This document shows, in pieces, positions 10,287 to 18,645 of a stretch of 54,530 nt of DNA. Below the pieces are notes generated by a model. The model saw nothing but the letters and a program-made list of their open reading frames with translations. It did not search any database and had not been told where the DNA came from. The stretch covers positions 1-54,530 of the forward strand of contig NZ_ANOH01000278.1 in assembly GCF_000346505.1 (NCBI RefSeq), in the 5' to 3' direction. The DNA is from Aporhodopirellula sallentina SM41. GTDB lineage: Bacteria; Planctomycetota; Planctomycetia; Pirellulales; Pirellulaceae. A program made the position numbers and the translations under genes. Positions within the stretch are counted from its first letter, which is position 1; each line of letters begins with the position of its first letter.

Positions 10287-10333
10287 CAAAAGCCAAACGT
10301 TCCGCGTTTGAACACAGCAATGTGTGGCTTTTG
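10287..10333 (-). promoter_or_regulatory. Three-way-junction structure in the leader between the B12 box and the first gene
   Basis: A closing stem (10287-10295 with 10325-10333, CAAAAGCCA and its complement) encloses two small hairpins: AAACG/CGTTT (10295-10299 with 10305-10309) and ACACA/TGTGT (10312-10316 with 10321-10325). It lies in the minus-strand leader, 45 bp after the B12 box. It is a good candidate for the expression platform or an adjoining regulatory structure. No clear T tract follows, so a simple intrinsic terminator is not obvious. Confidence 0.55.
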
Positions 10334-10375
10334 CAACGACCGCCCCAATCCAGGAGGGCACTGAGCCGTCTCGTT

Positions 10376-10600
10376 CAAGGTAGGTCTTCTGACTCACCAC
10401 TCTTCCGTCTCGCTCGCTGCCTTCTCATTCGTGATTCACGAACAATGGCACTTTCAAAGAAAGGAGCGACGGATGCGAACTGTTAAGAACGCAAGTGGCA
10501 CACAGCGGCCGGACCGTCTCGGAATTGACATCGACAAAAACGACGTCGCACCGAAGTTCCCTGTTCACGAACGAGGCTGAAACCACGTTCGTCACCATGA
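10376..10600 (-). promoter_or_regulatory. Cobalamin riboswitch
   Basis: Read on the minus strand, the classic elements come in order. First is a GGTG start and a P2 hairpin (ACGAACG...CGTTCGT). Then comes AACAGGGAA followed by CGGTG, then ATTCCGAGACGG continuing into GTCCGGCCGCTGT, close to the consensus GCCACTGT core. A variable peripheral region follows, and the B12 box GAGTCAGAAGACCTACC lies at 10378-10395. This is the adenosylcobalamin-type aptamer layout (core, variable arm, B12 box). The regulated unit is the four-gene operon 10149-6857. No B12 synthesis gene or BtuB is nearby, so the switch controls surface proteins only. I could not fold it by computation; the boundaries are approximate. 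Confidence 0.9.
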
Positions 10601-10689
10601 ACGCACGAGATGTTACAAGGGACGATGGAACTGTCAATGATGTAAAAAAGTTTACATGACCGACGCATCTTCGTTTGGGTCGGCGGTCG

Positions 10690-10737
10690 TGGATCTTAGG
10701 AAAGATCCTCATGTCACAGGATCTTTCACAGGATTAA
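10690..10737. repeat. Palindromic intergenic element, copy 2
   Basis: Arms at 10690-10708 and 10719-10737, with TGGATCTTAGGAAAGATCC on the left and a slightly diverged complement on the right. The centre reads CTCATGTCACAG. It lies about 30 bp beyond the stop of the DUF11 lipoprotein gene and upstream of the cobalamin riboswitch. It is the most diverged of the six copies. Confidence 0.75.
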
Positions 10738-10766
10738 CAACGCGAAAGTTGAGTCGACGTCAACGA

Positions 10767-13637
10767 CTAAGGCGTCACTTCGGTGGGCTGTCGTGCGGCG
10801 ATTCCCGCGGGGAAGTTTCGACTGACCGCTTCGATCAACAGATTGAACGTTTGCGGTTGGTTGCTGCGGAGGACGAGTTCGTAGTCGATCGATTCACCTG
10901 GTTTGATCGACCGAATCTCTTCGAAGTAGATCGTGTTGCCGCTGCGATTGAATCGACTCAGCTCGGGGCTTTGCGTCTGCGAAAGTCTTTCGATGGAAAC
11001 ACCCGGTGGCAGGTCAAACGCGATCTGCACCCCGTTGTCGATCAGGTTCGTGTCGTTGGTCAATCGAAGGCTGTAGCCGATCGCGTCACCGACCCGTGGT
11101 GAAATGTCCCGTTGTAGCACGTCGAGTCGGAGCGACCCGGTGTTGGCGGCGTTGCGGTCCGATGGGCTCGACGGCGTCGTTGGAGGCGGGGTGTTCGATG
11201 GTGGAGGAGTCCCCGGTCCGCCTGGGATCGCCGGCGGCGTGAGGGCCGGTGGAAGAACCGGTGGGGCGGTGAGCGGACGATCCGGCGTGTTGTTGGGAAG
11301 GATTTGCACGCGAGTGGAAGCACTGCCACGGGCTCCTTCGGAGGATTCAGCGGTGAAGATGAATTGGCTGCCGGGACTGGTTTGTTGTGCGGAGAATTCT
11401 CCTTCGAGCACAGCGGTTTCGCCGGCGGGCAACTCTTCAATCGTCCACGCGATCAGGTAAGCCGTGTCGAGACTGCGAGGGAAGTCCACGGTCGCCTGTT
11501 CAGGGACGACCTGAGGATCGTACGACATGGTGACACGCACACTTTTGAGTGGAATGCTGCCGGTGTTCTCGACTCTGCCGCGGATGAAGACGCGGTCGCC
11601 CACGACGATGCGATCACGAGCGGCGGAAACCGTCACCGCCATGGCAGGTGTTGGCGGTGCGCGGTTGATGACCGTTACGCAGGACGACTGCGACTGTTGC
11701 TGTCCGCCGGTCGCCGATGCGGTGAAGTTGACGCAGCGTAGGCCGGAATCGAGTGACGTGAACGAAACCGTACTTCGCCAAACTTCCCCTGGTTGCAGTG
11801 GACCATCGGTTTTGTCGTTTGCGACCTCACGGCTGTTCTTTTCCGTGTGGGTCATGTATTCGTCTCCCCGCGCGATCAACCCGACGTCACGCAACGGACG
11901 ATCTCCGGTGTTTTCGACTTCGATGGTGTAGACCACGTTGTCGCCTGCTTCGTAGCGTTGTTTCTCCGGGCTAACCCGCAACACGAGCGATGGGCGATAG
12001 ATGTCCACGCGAACGTCGTCATCGACTGCCAAACCGCCGTCGCCGCGAGCTTCAAACGCGATCGAGATCGGCGAGGTGGCACTGAGTTTGAGACCAATGT
12101 CGAGTTGTTGTTGCGGCGGAATGGTGCCGATTTCCCAAACGACGCTGTTCGGGAACACCTTCGCAAAGGCGTCCGACGAGATCACTCGGACGCCTTCAGG
12201 AATCGCCGCGCGGACTTCCACACCGGTTGCGTCTTGGTCGCCGGGGTTTGCGATGTTTGCGAAGACATCAAACGGGACGTCGTACGACGCGACCTCGGGA
12301 CCACCTGCCCGGAGTGTCAACTGCGGCGCCGACCATGTGACATAGGATTGTCCACGACCGAGGGTGAGATCGGGCATGTTGTCGCTCAGGCCTCCCGGAC
12401 GGATGACTCGGATGTCGATCACTGCGTTTCCTGCGGTTCCTGGGATCGGAACCAAGGTCGCCGGCGCGTTGCCGGAATCGTCCACGTTGACTTCGACAAT
12501 CGACGAGCCGTCTGTTCCAGCGAACGTTGCCAGTTCCGGATTCATCAATTCATATCGCACCTTCCATCCGCGTGCGGGCAAACTGCCTTCGGCACGAGTG
12601 ACTCGGGTGACGAGTTCGGCTGCGACGCCGGCGTTCAACCGTTGAGGTCCCGGGAATTGCCAACGGGCGTCGACCCAGTAGATCGTCGCGTTGGCTTTGC
12701 GTTGATCCCAGCACTCACTCTCGGGAGCCAACACGGTCACGTGGCTGGTTCCCTCGCTCGGGCTGCTCAGCGTTAACCATGTTTGACCCTTTTCGAGTTT
12801 GACGTCGTCGTTCGGATTGGTGTTTCCGCGAGTGATGAGCGCCGCTTTGGTGCTGGTAACGCCCAACGCGTACGCGCCGTCTTGCTTCTTTGCCGCAGGC
12901 ACCTTGGCGAGCCGATGCAGAACACCCGGTGCGTCGTCACCGACGGCAATGATGTTCCCGACGCTGTCGTTGCTGAGCATCCACTCGAGCGGTTCGCCGA
13001 CTTGCAGGTATCCGTCGGTGCCACAAATTCCGGAAAGCAACATGACCTCACCGCCGACCGGGGCGACGATTTTTTGGGGAGTCAGCAAGATACAGCCGCG
13101 TTTTCCGCGCGGAGGGAGCTTGCACGCTTTCGTCGCGTTGATCTCAGTTCCATAAAGGACCGCGGGAGGACCCACGAGGCAATCGCCACCGCAGCCTGGG
13201 CCGGGAACGCAGGGTTCGTTGTTCGCGACACCGCTGCCTGTCACCGCGTTGGGGTTCACGCATGCCGGGGGATCGGCAGGATCTTGGAACGCGGGATCAG
13301 GAAAGGAAAATCCGGGACAACGCAGGCACGAACCCAATCCGCCAAGACAACCGAGGCAGCGGCACGGGCCGTTGAGGGCACATTCACCGTTCGTGCACGG
13401 CAACGCGAGCCGGGTGGTCGTCGGCAAAGGTGAGAACAGGCAACTGCCGGTCGGGTCAATCGCGGGGAGTCGCAATTGGCTGCATCCGCTCGTCAGGGAA
13501 ACCGAAGCCAAAATCATAATGGCGAGTACGCCATGCAGCGATCGAGCGACCAGCGGCGACAACGCAGCGACACCGGCACGACGTGATGAATCACATCGTC
13601 GGTTCTGTCGATCGTCGTTGATCACTGTCAAACTCAT
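10767..13637 (-). CDS. DUF11/conserved-repeat lipoprotein
   Basis: A large exported lipoprotein of about 956 residues. I chose the ATG at 13637 because it gives a normal signal sequence ending in a lipobox (SLTSGC, Cys52); an upstream in-frame start would add 38 residues that do not look like a leader. After the lipobox comes LRLPAIDPTGSC, a phrase I recall from planctomycete DUF11 proteins, then a Cys-rich segment (about 60-130). The rest is a series of Ig-like DUF11/CARDB-type beta-sandwich repeats (VENTGDRPL, VENTGSIPLKSV, LTNDTNL), with a Pro-rich linker before the last repeat. The family is envelope-located, with no enzymatic role known. Confidence 0.85.
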   Translation of the reverse strand: MSLTVINDDRQNRRCDSSRRAGVAALSPLVARSLHGVLAIMILASVSLTSGCSQLRLPAIDPTGSCLFSPLPTTTRLALPCTNGECALNGPCRCLGCLGGLGSCLRCPGFSFPDPAFQDPADPPACVNPNAVTGSGVANNEPCVPGPGCGGDCLVGPPAVLYGTEINATKACKLPPRGKRGCILLTPQKIVAPVGGEVMLLSGICGTDGYLQVGEPLEWMLSNDSVGNIIAVGDDAPGVLHRLAKVPAAKKQDGAYALGVTSTKAALITRGNTNPNDDVKLEKGQTWLTLSSPSEGTSHVTVLAPESECWDQRKANATIYWVDARWQFPGPQRLNAGVAAELVTRVTRAEGSLPARGWKVRYELMNPELATFAGTDGSSIVEVNVDDSGNAPATLVPIPGTAGNAVIDIRVIRPGGLSDNMPDLTLGRGQSYVTWSAPQLTLRAGGPEVASYDVPFDVFANIANPGDQDATGVEVRAAIPEGVRVISSDAFAKVFPNSVVWEIGTIPPQQQLDIGLKLSATSPISIAFEARGDGGLAVDDDVRVDIYRPSLVLRVSPEKQRYEAGDNVVYTIEVENTGDRPLRDVGLIARGDEYMTHTEKNSREVANDKTDGPLQPGEVWRSTVSFTSLDSGLRCVNFTASATGGQQQSQSSCVTVINRAPPTPAMAVTVSAARDRIVVGDRVFIRGRVENTGSIPLKSVRVTMSYDPQVVPEQATVDFPRSLDTAYLIAWTIEELPAGETAVLEGEFSAQQTSPGSQFIFTAESSEGARGSASTRVQILPNNTPDRPLTAPPVLPPALTPPAIPGGPGTPPPSNTPPPTTPSSPSDRNAANTGSLRLDVLQRDISPRVGDAIGYSLRLTNDTNLIDNGVQIAFDLPPGVSIERLSQTQSPELSRFNRSGNTIYFEEIRSIKPGESIDYELVLRSNQPQTFNLLIEAVSRNFPAGIAARQPTEVTP

Positions 13638-14029
13638 CGGTCCATCGGTCGAGCGGGGAAAAGAATTCGTCCGTAGGAAAGCTAGCACGCAATCCCCGAA
13701 GAGGCGGTGGATGCAAGTGGGAAAACAAAATTCTTTCGCAATGGCAGACAACTGCGTTCGGATTCTGACGCGTGTCCTGGTTGCAACGATCCCGGGTGAT
13801 CTTTAGCGGTGCGGTGCCGAGTTTTGATGGAGAGACCGAGAGCCAACATGCAGTGTTGAGGCGATCGAACGGGATTGCTGACCGGTTGTGAACGAACAAG
13901 CGAACGGGTCGAATAGGTGGCCGACAACCCTGATCGGAAGCTTGTCGTTTGCAGGCGATGTTGCGCAAACGCATGCAATCCTTCCGTAGGGTTTCGTGCA
14001 TTCCATTTACTTAATCGTTGGCCGACGAC

Positions 14030-15202
14030 ATGACGCATTCACCAGTCCGATTTGGCGTTCTTGGGACGGGAAGAATTACACGACGGATCATCGCCGATCT
14101 GCAATCGACTCCTGGTGCGACGGTGTCCGCGATCGCATCGCGTAGTGAAGAGCGGGCTCGGTGGCACGCCGACAGTCACGGGATTCCGGTCGGCGTCGAG
14201 GGCTATCAAGAATTGTTGTCTCGCGATGACGTTGACGCTGTCTACATCGCCCTGCCGCCGTCGATGCATCACGAATGGACGTTGGCGGCGTGTGAGGCAG
14301 GGAAACATGTTTTATGTGAAAAGCCTGTCGCGTTGTCGGCCGATCAGGTGCGAGAAATGATCGACGCGGTGAATCGGGTCGATGTGCGTTTCCTCGACGC
14401 AACGGCGTGGTTGCATCACGAGCGAACCGACCAATTCCGGCAATGGCTAACCACGGTGGGCCCGGCTGAGGATTCTGTCAAAGCGGCTGCGAAAAAGGAT
14501 GACTTGTTCAGCGATGAAGAAGACGACGTAGCGGCAATCCCGTTTCGGCTCGGGCCGCTACGGCACCTTAGCGCGTCAGTGTCGTTTCCCAATCCGTTTC
14601 TCGACGGCGATCATCGACTGCACGCCGATCTCGGCGGCGGTGCTTTGTTGGATCTGGGGTGGTATTCAGTCGGCTTGGTTCGCTTTGCCAGCGGCCGGTT
14701 GCCTGACGAGGTTTATGCCCACGCGGTGATGCGAGGCGAAATCATTGCCCGCGTTTCGGCGACGATGATTTATGCGGATCAATTGACCGCCACGGTCTCC
14801 TGTGGTTTTGATACCTCAACGCGGAAGTGGTTCGAGATCGCGGGCCAAGACGCGTCGATCGTTTGCGATGACTTCACGCGACCGTGGGCTGACAAACCGG
14901 CGCGAAGTTGGGTTCACGAGGCGTCGGGCAAGGTGCATTCGTTTGTGCCGCCGAGTGAAGTGGGCGTGGACGAAGCGACAGCTGACGCTTCTGCAAACGA
15001 GCCAAACAGCGGCCGGTGCCAACAGGAACGCGTCATGATCGGTACGCTCGTCGATTGGATTCGGCAAGGTAGCGAATGCGGAGAAGAGAAACCGTGGGAG
15101 TCGTTTTATCGTCAGGCTCTCGACACGCAAATCATGCTCGATGCGTTGCAAGCGTCGATCGATCGAGGCGAACCGGTTCGGCTGAACTCCCCGGAAGTTT
15201 GA
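14030..15202 (+). CDS. Gfo/Idh/MocA family NAD(P)-dependent oxidoreductase
   Basis: A 390-residue predicted cytoplasmic oxidoreductase. The N-terminal Rossmann fold shows GVLGTGRITRR and the substrate-domain hinge has the family motif CEKPVAL (Lys98). The C-terminal half is the alpha/beta domain of the MocA type, with GGGALLDLGWYSVG. Members act on sugars, inositols or dihydrodiols; the substrate cannot be told from sequence. The ATG at 14030 is preferred to an in-frame TTG at 14018. A low-complexity insert around residues 145-170 (acidic, Lys-rich) is unusual. It is monocistronic, with a palindromic repeat 14 bp after the stop. Confidence 0.9.
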   Translation: MTHSPVRFGVLGTGRITRRIIADLQSTPGATVSAIASRSEERARWHADSHGIPVGVEGYQELLSRDDVDAVYIALPPSMHHEWTLAACEAGKHVLCEKPVALSADQVREMIDAVNRVDVRFLDATAWLHHERTDQFRQWLTTVGPAEDSVKAAAKKDDLFSDEEDDVAAIPFRLGPLRHLSASVSFPNPFLDGDHRLHADLGGGALLDLGWYSVGLVRFASGRLPDEVYAHAVMRGEIIARVSATMIYADQLTATVSCGFDTSTRKWFEIAGQDASIVCDDFTRPWADKPARSWVHEASGKVHSFVPPSEVGVDEATADASANEPNSGRCQQERVMIGTLVDWIRQGSECGEEKPWESFYRQALDTQIMLDALQASIDRGEPVRLNSPEV

Positions 15203-15216
15203 TTCCCGGGCAGATG

Positions 15217-15287
15217 GTAGTGAATCTTGTCAAAGATCCTCATGCAGCAAATCTTTATGCTGCAGGATTTTTAACAAGATTCACTAC
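15217..15287. repeat. Palindromic intergenic element, copy 3 (expanded form)
   Basis: Outer arms GTAGTGAATCTTGT (15217-15230) and its exact complement at 15274-15287. The inside carries the usual AAAGATCCTCATGCAGCA and then a second, inverted copy of the GCAGCA segment (TGCTGC at 15259-15264), making this copy longer than the rest. It starts 14 bp after the stop of the oxidoreductase gene. Confidence 0.85.
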
Positions 15288-15463
15288 TGGGAGATTGAGC
15301 TGACATAAACGACAGGTGCGTCAGAGAACGGGACCAGCCGCAATTAAATTGTCCGGCAGCGGGTGGTTGTGACGCGGACGGGCGGTCGGGGAGTTGTTGA
15401 TGGTTATCTCTGTGGGGTATTCTCCATCGTTTCGTATTGACGCGTAAAACGAATGAGAAACTG

Positions 15464-15892
15464 ATGGCAGTCGAAATCAATGCGGTGTACCAAGGCGAGC
15501 TTCACTGCGACGCCACGCACGGCCCGAGTGGACAAACTCTATCAACGGATGCTCCGACCGATAACGGCGGGCGCGGAGAAGCGTTTTCGCCCACGGACTT
15601 GGTCGCGACCGCTCTGGGGACCTGTGTGCTGACGATCCTCGGATTGGTATCGGCGCGTCACGACCTCGATTTGAAAGGCACAACGGTCCACGTCACCAAG
15701 GAAATGATCCAATCTCCGGTGCGTCGGATTGGGCGTCTGACCACAGTCGTCACTTACCCTGCGTCGGTGGAATTGGACGATGAAATGCGATCACGCCTCG
15801 AGTCGGCGGCCCGCCATTGCCCGGTTCATCAGAGCCTGCATCCCGATATCGATGCCCCGATCGAGTTCCGGAACGCGGATCAGACCGCCTAA
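15464..15892 (+). CDS. OsmC/Ohr-family protein
   Basis: A 142-residue protein of the OsmC superfamily, thiol peroxidases that reduce organic hydroperoxides. Both family cysteines are present: C54 in TALGTC and C119 in ARHCPVHQS. The general order (beta-rich N-terminus, FSPTDLVATAL helix, C-terminal two-layer fold) matches. The ATG at 15464 is chosen over an in-frame TTG at 15437. The sequence is closer to the YhfA/OsmC-like branch than to true Ohr, so the physiological substrate is open. No partner genes are nearby. Confidence 0.9.
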   Translation: MAVEINAVYQGELHCDATHGPSGQTLSTDAPTDNGGRGEAFSPTDLVATALGTCVLTILGLVSARHDLDLKGTTVHVTKEMIQSPVRRIGRLTTVVTYPASVELDDEMRSRLESAARHCPVHQSLHPDIDAPIEFRNADQTA

Positions 15893-16085
15893 AGTAACGA
15901 AAATAGGGAGTTGATCGCGGGAATCTGACCGAAAGCCCCTCTCGTAGGCTGGCTAGTCTAGGTTTTGCCGATCATACTTTGCCATCCGACCTCCGGACTC
16001 GTCCTATTGTTTTTGAACTGATTGTGCTCCCGAGCACCTTCGTTCACTTTTCGATCGAAATGGCCCAACTGCCCACGCTTGCCCC

Positions 16086-17537
16086 ATGAAATCATCCGAC
16101 CTCGTGATCACCGGCGTTGGAATGGTTTCGTCGATCGGAGTAGGACGTCAATCGTTTACCGAGTCATTGCTCGGCGGCGTCAGTGGTGTGAAGCGGCTCG
16201 ATGGCGAGACGTCTGAGGAAAATGAGCACGTCACGCGGCGGTACCTCACCGTCGACGGTGAAGCCATCTTGGACGAGGAAACCGCCGTCGTCGCTAGTCT
16301 GGTTGATTTCGATGGGAAGGACTTCGTGAAACCTCGCAAGGCCTTGAAGGTCATGTGCCGCGAAATTCAAACGGCATACGCGGCCTCGCAGTTGGCGGTC
16401 CAGGACGCAGGGTTGCAGCCATACCTTCCGGCAATCCCGGCAGACGAGTCGCAGGGACAAACGCCGCGGGTAGGCGGAAAAGCTGTCCGGCCTTGTTACA
16501 CCGATGGTGGACGAATTCAGAGCGACCGAATCGGGACGGTCTTTGGTAGTGAGATGTTGTACGGAACGCCCGAAGAATTGTCGGACGCGTTTCATGATTG
16601 CTTAGGCGAAGACGAAAAGTTCTACCCGAGCCAGTTCGGCAATGCGGCGATGAAACGGATCACGCCGTTGTGGTTGTTGAAGTACCTACCGAACATGCCC
16701 GCATGTCATTTCAGCATCGTGCTCAATGCCCATGGGCCGAATAATTCGATCACGGTCGGGGACACATCCGGCCAAGCGGCGTTGATCGAAGCCTGCGGAT
16801 ATCTCAAACGCGGGATCGCTGATTTCATGGTGGTCAGCGCAAGTGGTTCGCGGCTCAACGCGACGCGGGCTCTGTTCACCGAAGATCAACCGCTCGCCAA
16901 AGTTGTCGAACCGGTATCGCTCAGCAGCCGACCGCACGCGATGGACGCGGACGGTTTGGTTCGAGGAGAAGGTGCCGGCGGTGTCATCATCGAACGAGCG
17001 GAGATGGCGGAGGCTCGCGGTGTCAAACCGATCGGCAAAGTGACCGGTTACGCGTCACGGTTCCTTCCTTCCCACGCGTTCGCCAACAACCAACAAAACG
17101 CAGACCTGCGTCCTGACGCCGGACGAGGCAACCCGGCGGCGATCGTTTCCGCGATGCGTGGGGCGATGGAGGAGGCCGGTGTTACCGCCGACCAGGTTGG
17201 GGCAATCGTAGGACACGCCTGCGGTGATCCCGTGCTCGATGCGTGTGAACGTCAGGCGATCAACGAGGTCGCTCCCGAGGCTCCGGTAATTTTGCCGTCA
17301 TCGTTGCTGGGCCATACCGGTGCGGCGAGCGGAATGATGGGATTGCTTGCGGCTTGCGTTACTTTGCAATCAGGAAAAATCTCTCCGGTGCCTCATGCTG
17401 ACGGCTGTGTCGATGCGAGCGGCAAGGTGCAACCGTTGAACGTCAGCAGTTCGGTTCGACCTCTCGAAAAACGAGTGGTGTTGGCGATCGCCCACACATC
17501 ACCGGGCAACGCAACCGCTGTCGTGATCGAAGACTAG
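16086..17537 (+). CDS. Beta-ketoacyl synthase homologue lacking the catalytic cysteine
   Basis: A 483-residue thiolase-fold protein related to FabF. The N-terminus has VVITG-type VITGVGMVSSIG, and the body contains GLVRGEGAGG, GHACGDP (H377) and LGHTGAASG (H410). An ungapped comparison with the active-site segment of E. coli FabF (recalled) puts D226 (ITVGDTSGQAA) where the catalytic Cys should be, and Ser where the conserved Lys lies. The two His residues remain. It is therefore unlikely to perform standard condensation. It may act like a decarboxylating or chain-length-factor partner, or have another role. No acyl-carrier or other fatty-acid gene is adjacent. Confidence 0.85.
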   Translation: MKSSDLVITGVGMVSSIGVGRQSFTESLLGGVSGVKRLDGETSEENEHVTRRYLTVDGEAILDEETAVVASLVDFDGKDFVKPRKALKVMCREIQTAYAASQLAVQDAGLQPYLPAIPADESQGQTPRVGGKAVRPCYTDGGRIQSDRIGTVFGSEMLYGTPEELSDAFHDCLGEDEKFYPSQFGNAAMKRITPLWLLKYLPNMPACHFSIVLNAHGPNNSITVGDTSGQAALIEACGYLKRGIADFMVVSASGSRLNATRALFTEDQPLAKVVEPVSLSSRPHAMDADGLVRGEGAGGVIIERAEMAEARGVKPIGKVTGYASRFLPSHAFANNQQNADLRPDAGRGNPAAIVSAMRGAMEEAGVTADQVGAIVGHACGDPVLDACERQAINEVAPEAPVILPSSLLGHTGAASGMMGLLAACVTLQSGKISPVPHADGCVDASGKVQPLNVSSSVRPLEKRVVLAIAHTSPGNATAVVIED

Positions 17538-17748
17538 TCTTTTGACATAGGTTCGTTCTCGAGTAGATCCACTACGCTAGGTCTGGCGATGTCGGCGAGG
17601 TCCTTTTGGAAACGCTCACGTGGTGCGGCACGATCAAGAATGAGGGGGCCGACGCGTAGCGAGAGTCGCTAAAACATTCGGTGATTCACGATCTCTCCCG
17701 AAACTCTTGGCGAGTTTCGCTACCCTAAAACGTGGCTTGGACGCACTT

Positions 17749-18330
17749 CTAGCCTTGCAGGTTCAATCCGCCGGAAACGGGCGGGGCGGGTGCGGATCCT
17801 GGCGAGGTTCGTGCGAGAACATCGGCGGCACGAGTTTGAGACGCGGTTGCACCGTTTTCTTGCATGCAGACCATTCGCCATGTTTCGGCTTCGGTTTCGA
17901 GGACCAATCGAATCTCATCGATCATGGTCGCATCGCCGTTTTCTTCCGCCGCGATCAGGTGTTGGCAGAGGAACACATACATGTCAGCAACCGTGCGGCA
18001 CACTTCGACTTTGTCATCGGTGACACCCGAGAGTAGTTCGCTCAACAGTTCGAACAGTTTCAACGAATGCTCGTTCGTGCCACGTTTGCCTGGTGATTCC
18101 CGCCATAGGCCCGCGAGATGTCGGGCCACCTCGACGCTGCGTTCAATCAGCATCAAACGCAATTTGGCCGGGGAAGCCGTTGCGATCATCGATTCCAGAT
18201 ACGTGTCGCTGCTGCGACGACCAAAACCGGCAGGCGAGGGACCGCTGAGCGAGTCGATCGGCGTTGGCGGTGCAATACGTCGTTCGTTGCCTTGGAAACT
18301 GTTCATGAGCGGATTGGCCGATGGATACAT
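17749..18330 (-). CDS. fliS: FliS-like flagellar export chaperone
   Basis: A 193-residue cytoplasmic helical protein. Residues about 40-165 match FliS, the chaperone that binds flagellin and prevents premature polymerisation: a tyrosine-containing entry helix (YLESMIATASPAKLRLMLIE), then a helical bundle. The N-terminal 40 residues and a C-terminal Ala/Pro-rich tail are extra relative to the usual 130-residue FliS. The ATG at 18330 is used; an internal ATG at 18306 is possible. No other flagellar gene is in the window, so it is isolated here. Confidence 0.75.
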   Translation of the reverse strand: MYPSANPLMNSFQGNERRIAPPTPIDSLSGPSPAGFGRRSSDTYLESMIATASPAKLRLMLIERSVEVARHLAGLWRESPGKRGTNEHSLKLFELLSELLSGVTDDKVEVCRTVADMYVFLCQHLIAAEENGDATMIDEIRLVLETEAETWRMVCMQENGATASQTRAADVLARTSPGSAPAPPVSGGLNLQG

Positions 18331-18645
18331 TCGTGCGGGACATCGTTTTTGAGGATTAAGACAATGCTTCGGATACTCCGTATTGAAAGTATCGTCCAGG
18401 ACGCGGCACTATCTTTGAACCACGTTGGCTCGTCGTTAAACCCGATGAAAGTTTGACGTTGAAACTATGCACCTTGATGAAAGCCGAGGGCGGCAAAGTT
18501 TCATCAGCCCGCACAAATATTCACTTCACGCTCCTTGCGGCCTGAAAAGACCGCGCAACCGTTACCTCTTCACAGTTTCTGAAGAATCGTGTTGTTTTAA
18601 AAGATTCGCGAAAGGTTGTTCCGCGAACCGCATCACGGGTGAGGC
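18331..18645. other. Intergenic stretch without recognised feature
   Basis: About 315 bp between the start of the FliS-like gene and the end of the next minus-strand gene. It should contain the promoter of the FliS-like gene. I see no convincing ORF, terminator or repeat in it. Confidence 0.5.

Noticed and set aside
17560-17575. GTAGATCCACTAC after the ketosynthase gene as a seventh palindromic element
   Set aside because: Only a half-site of about ten bases is present, with no partner arm or centre motif; it may be chance or a remnant.
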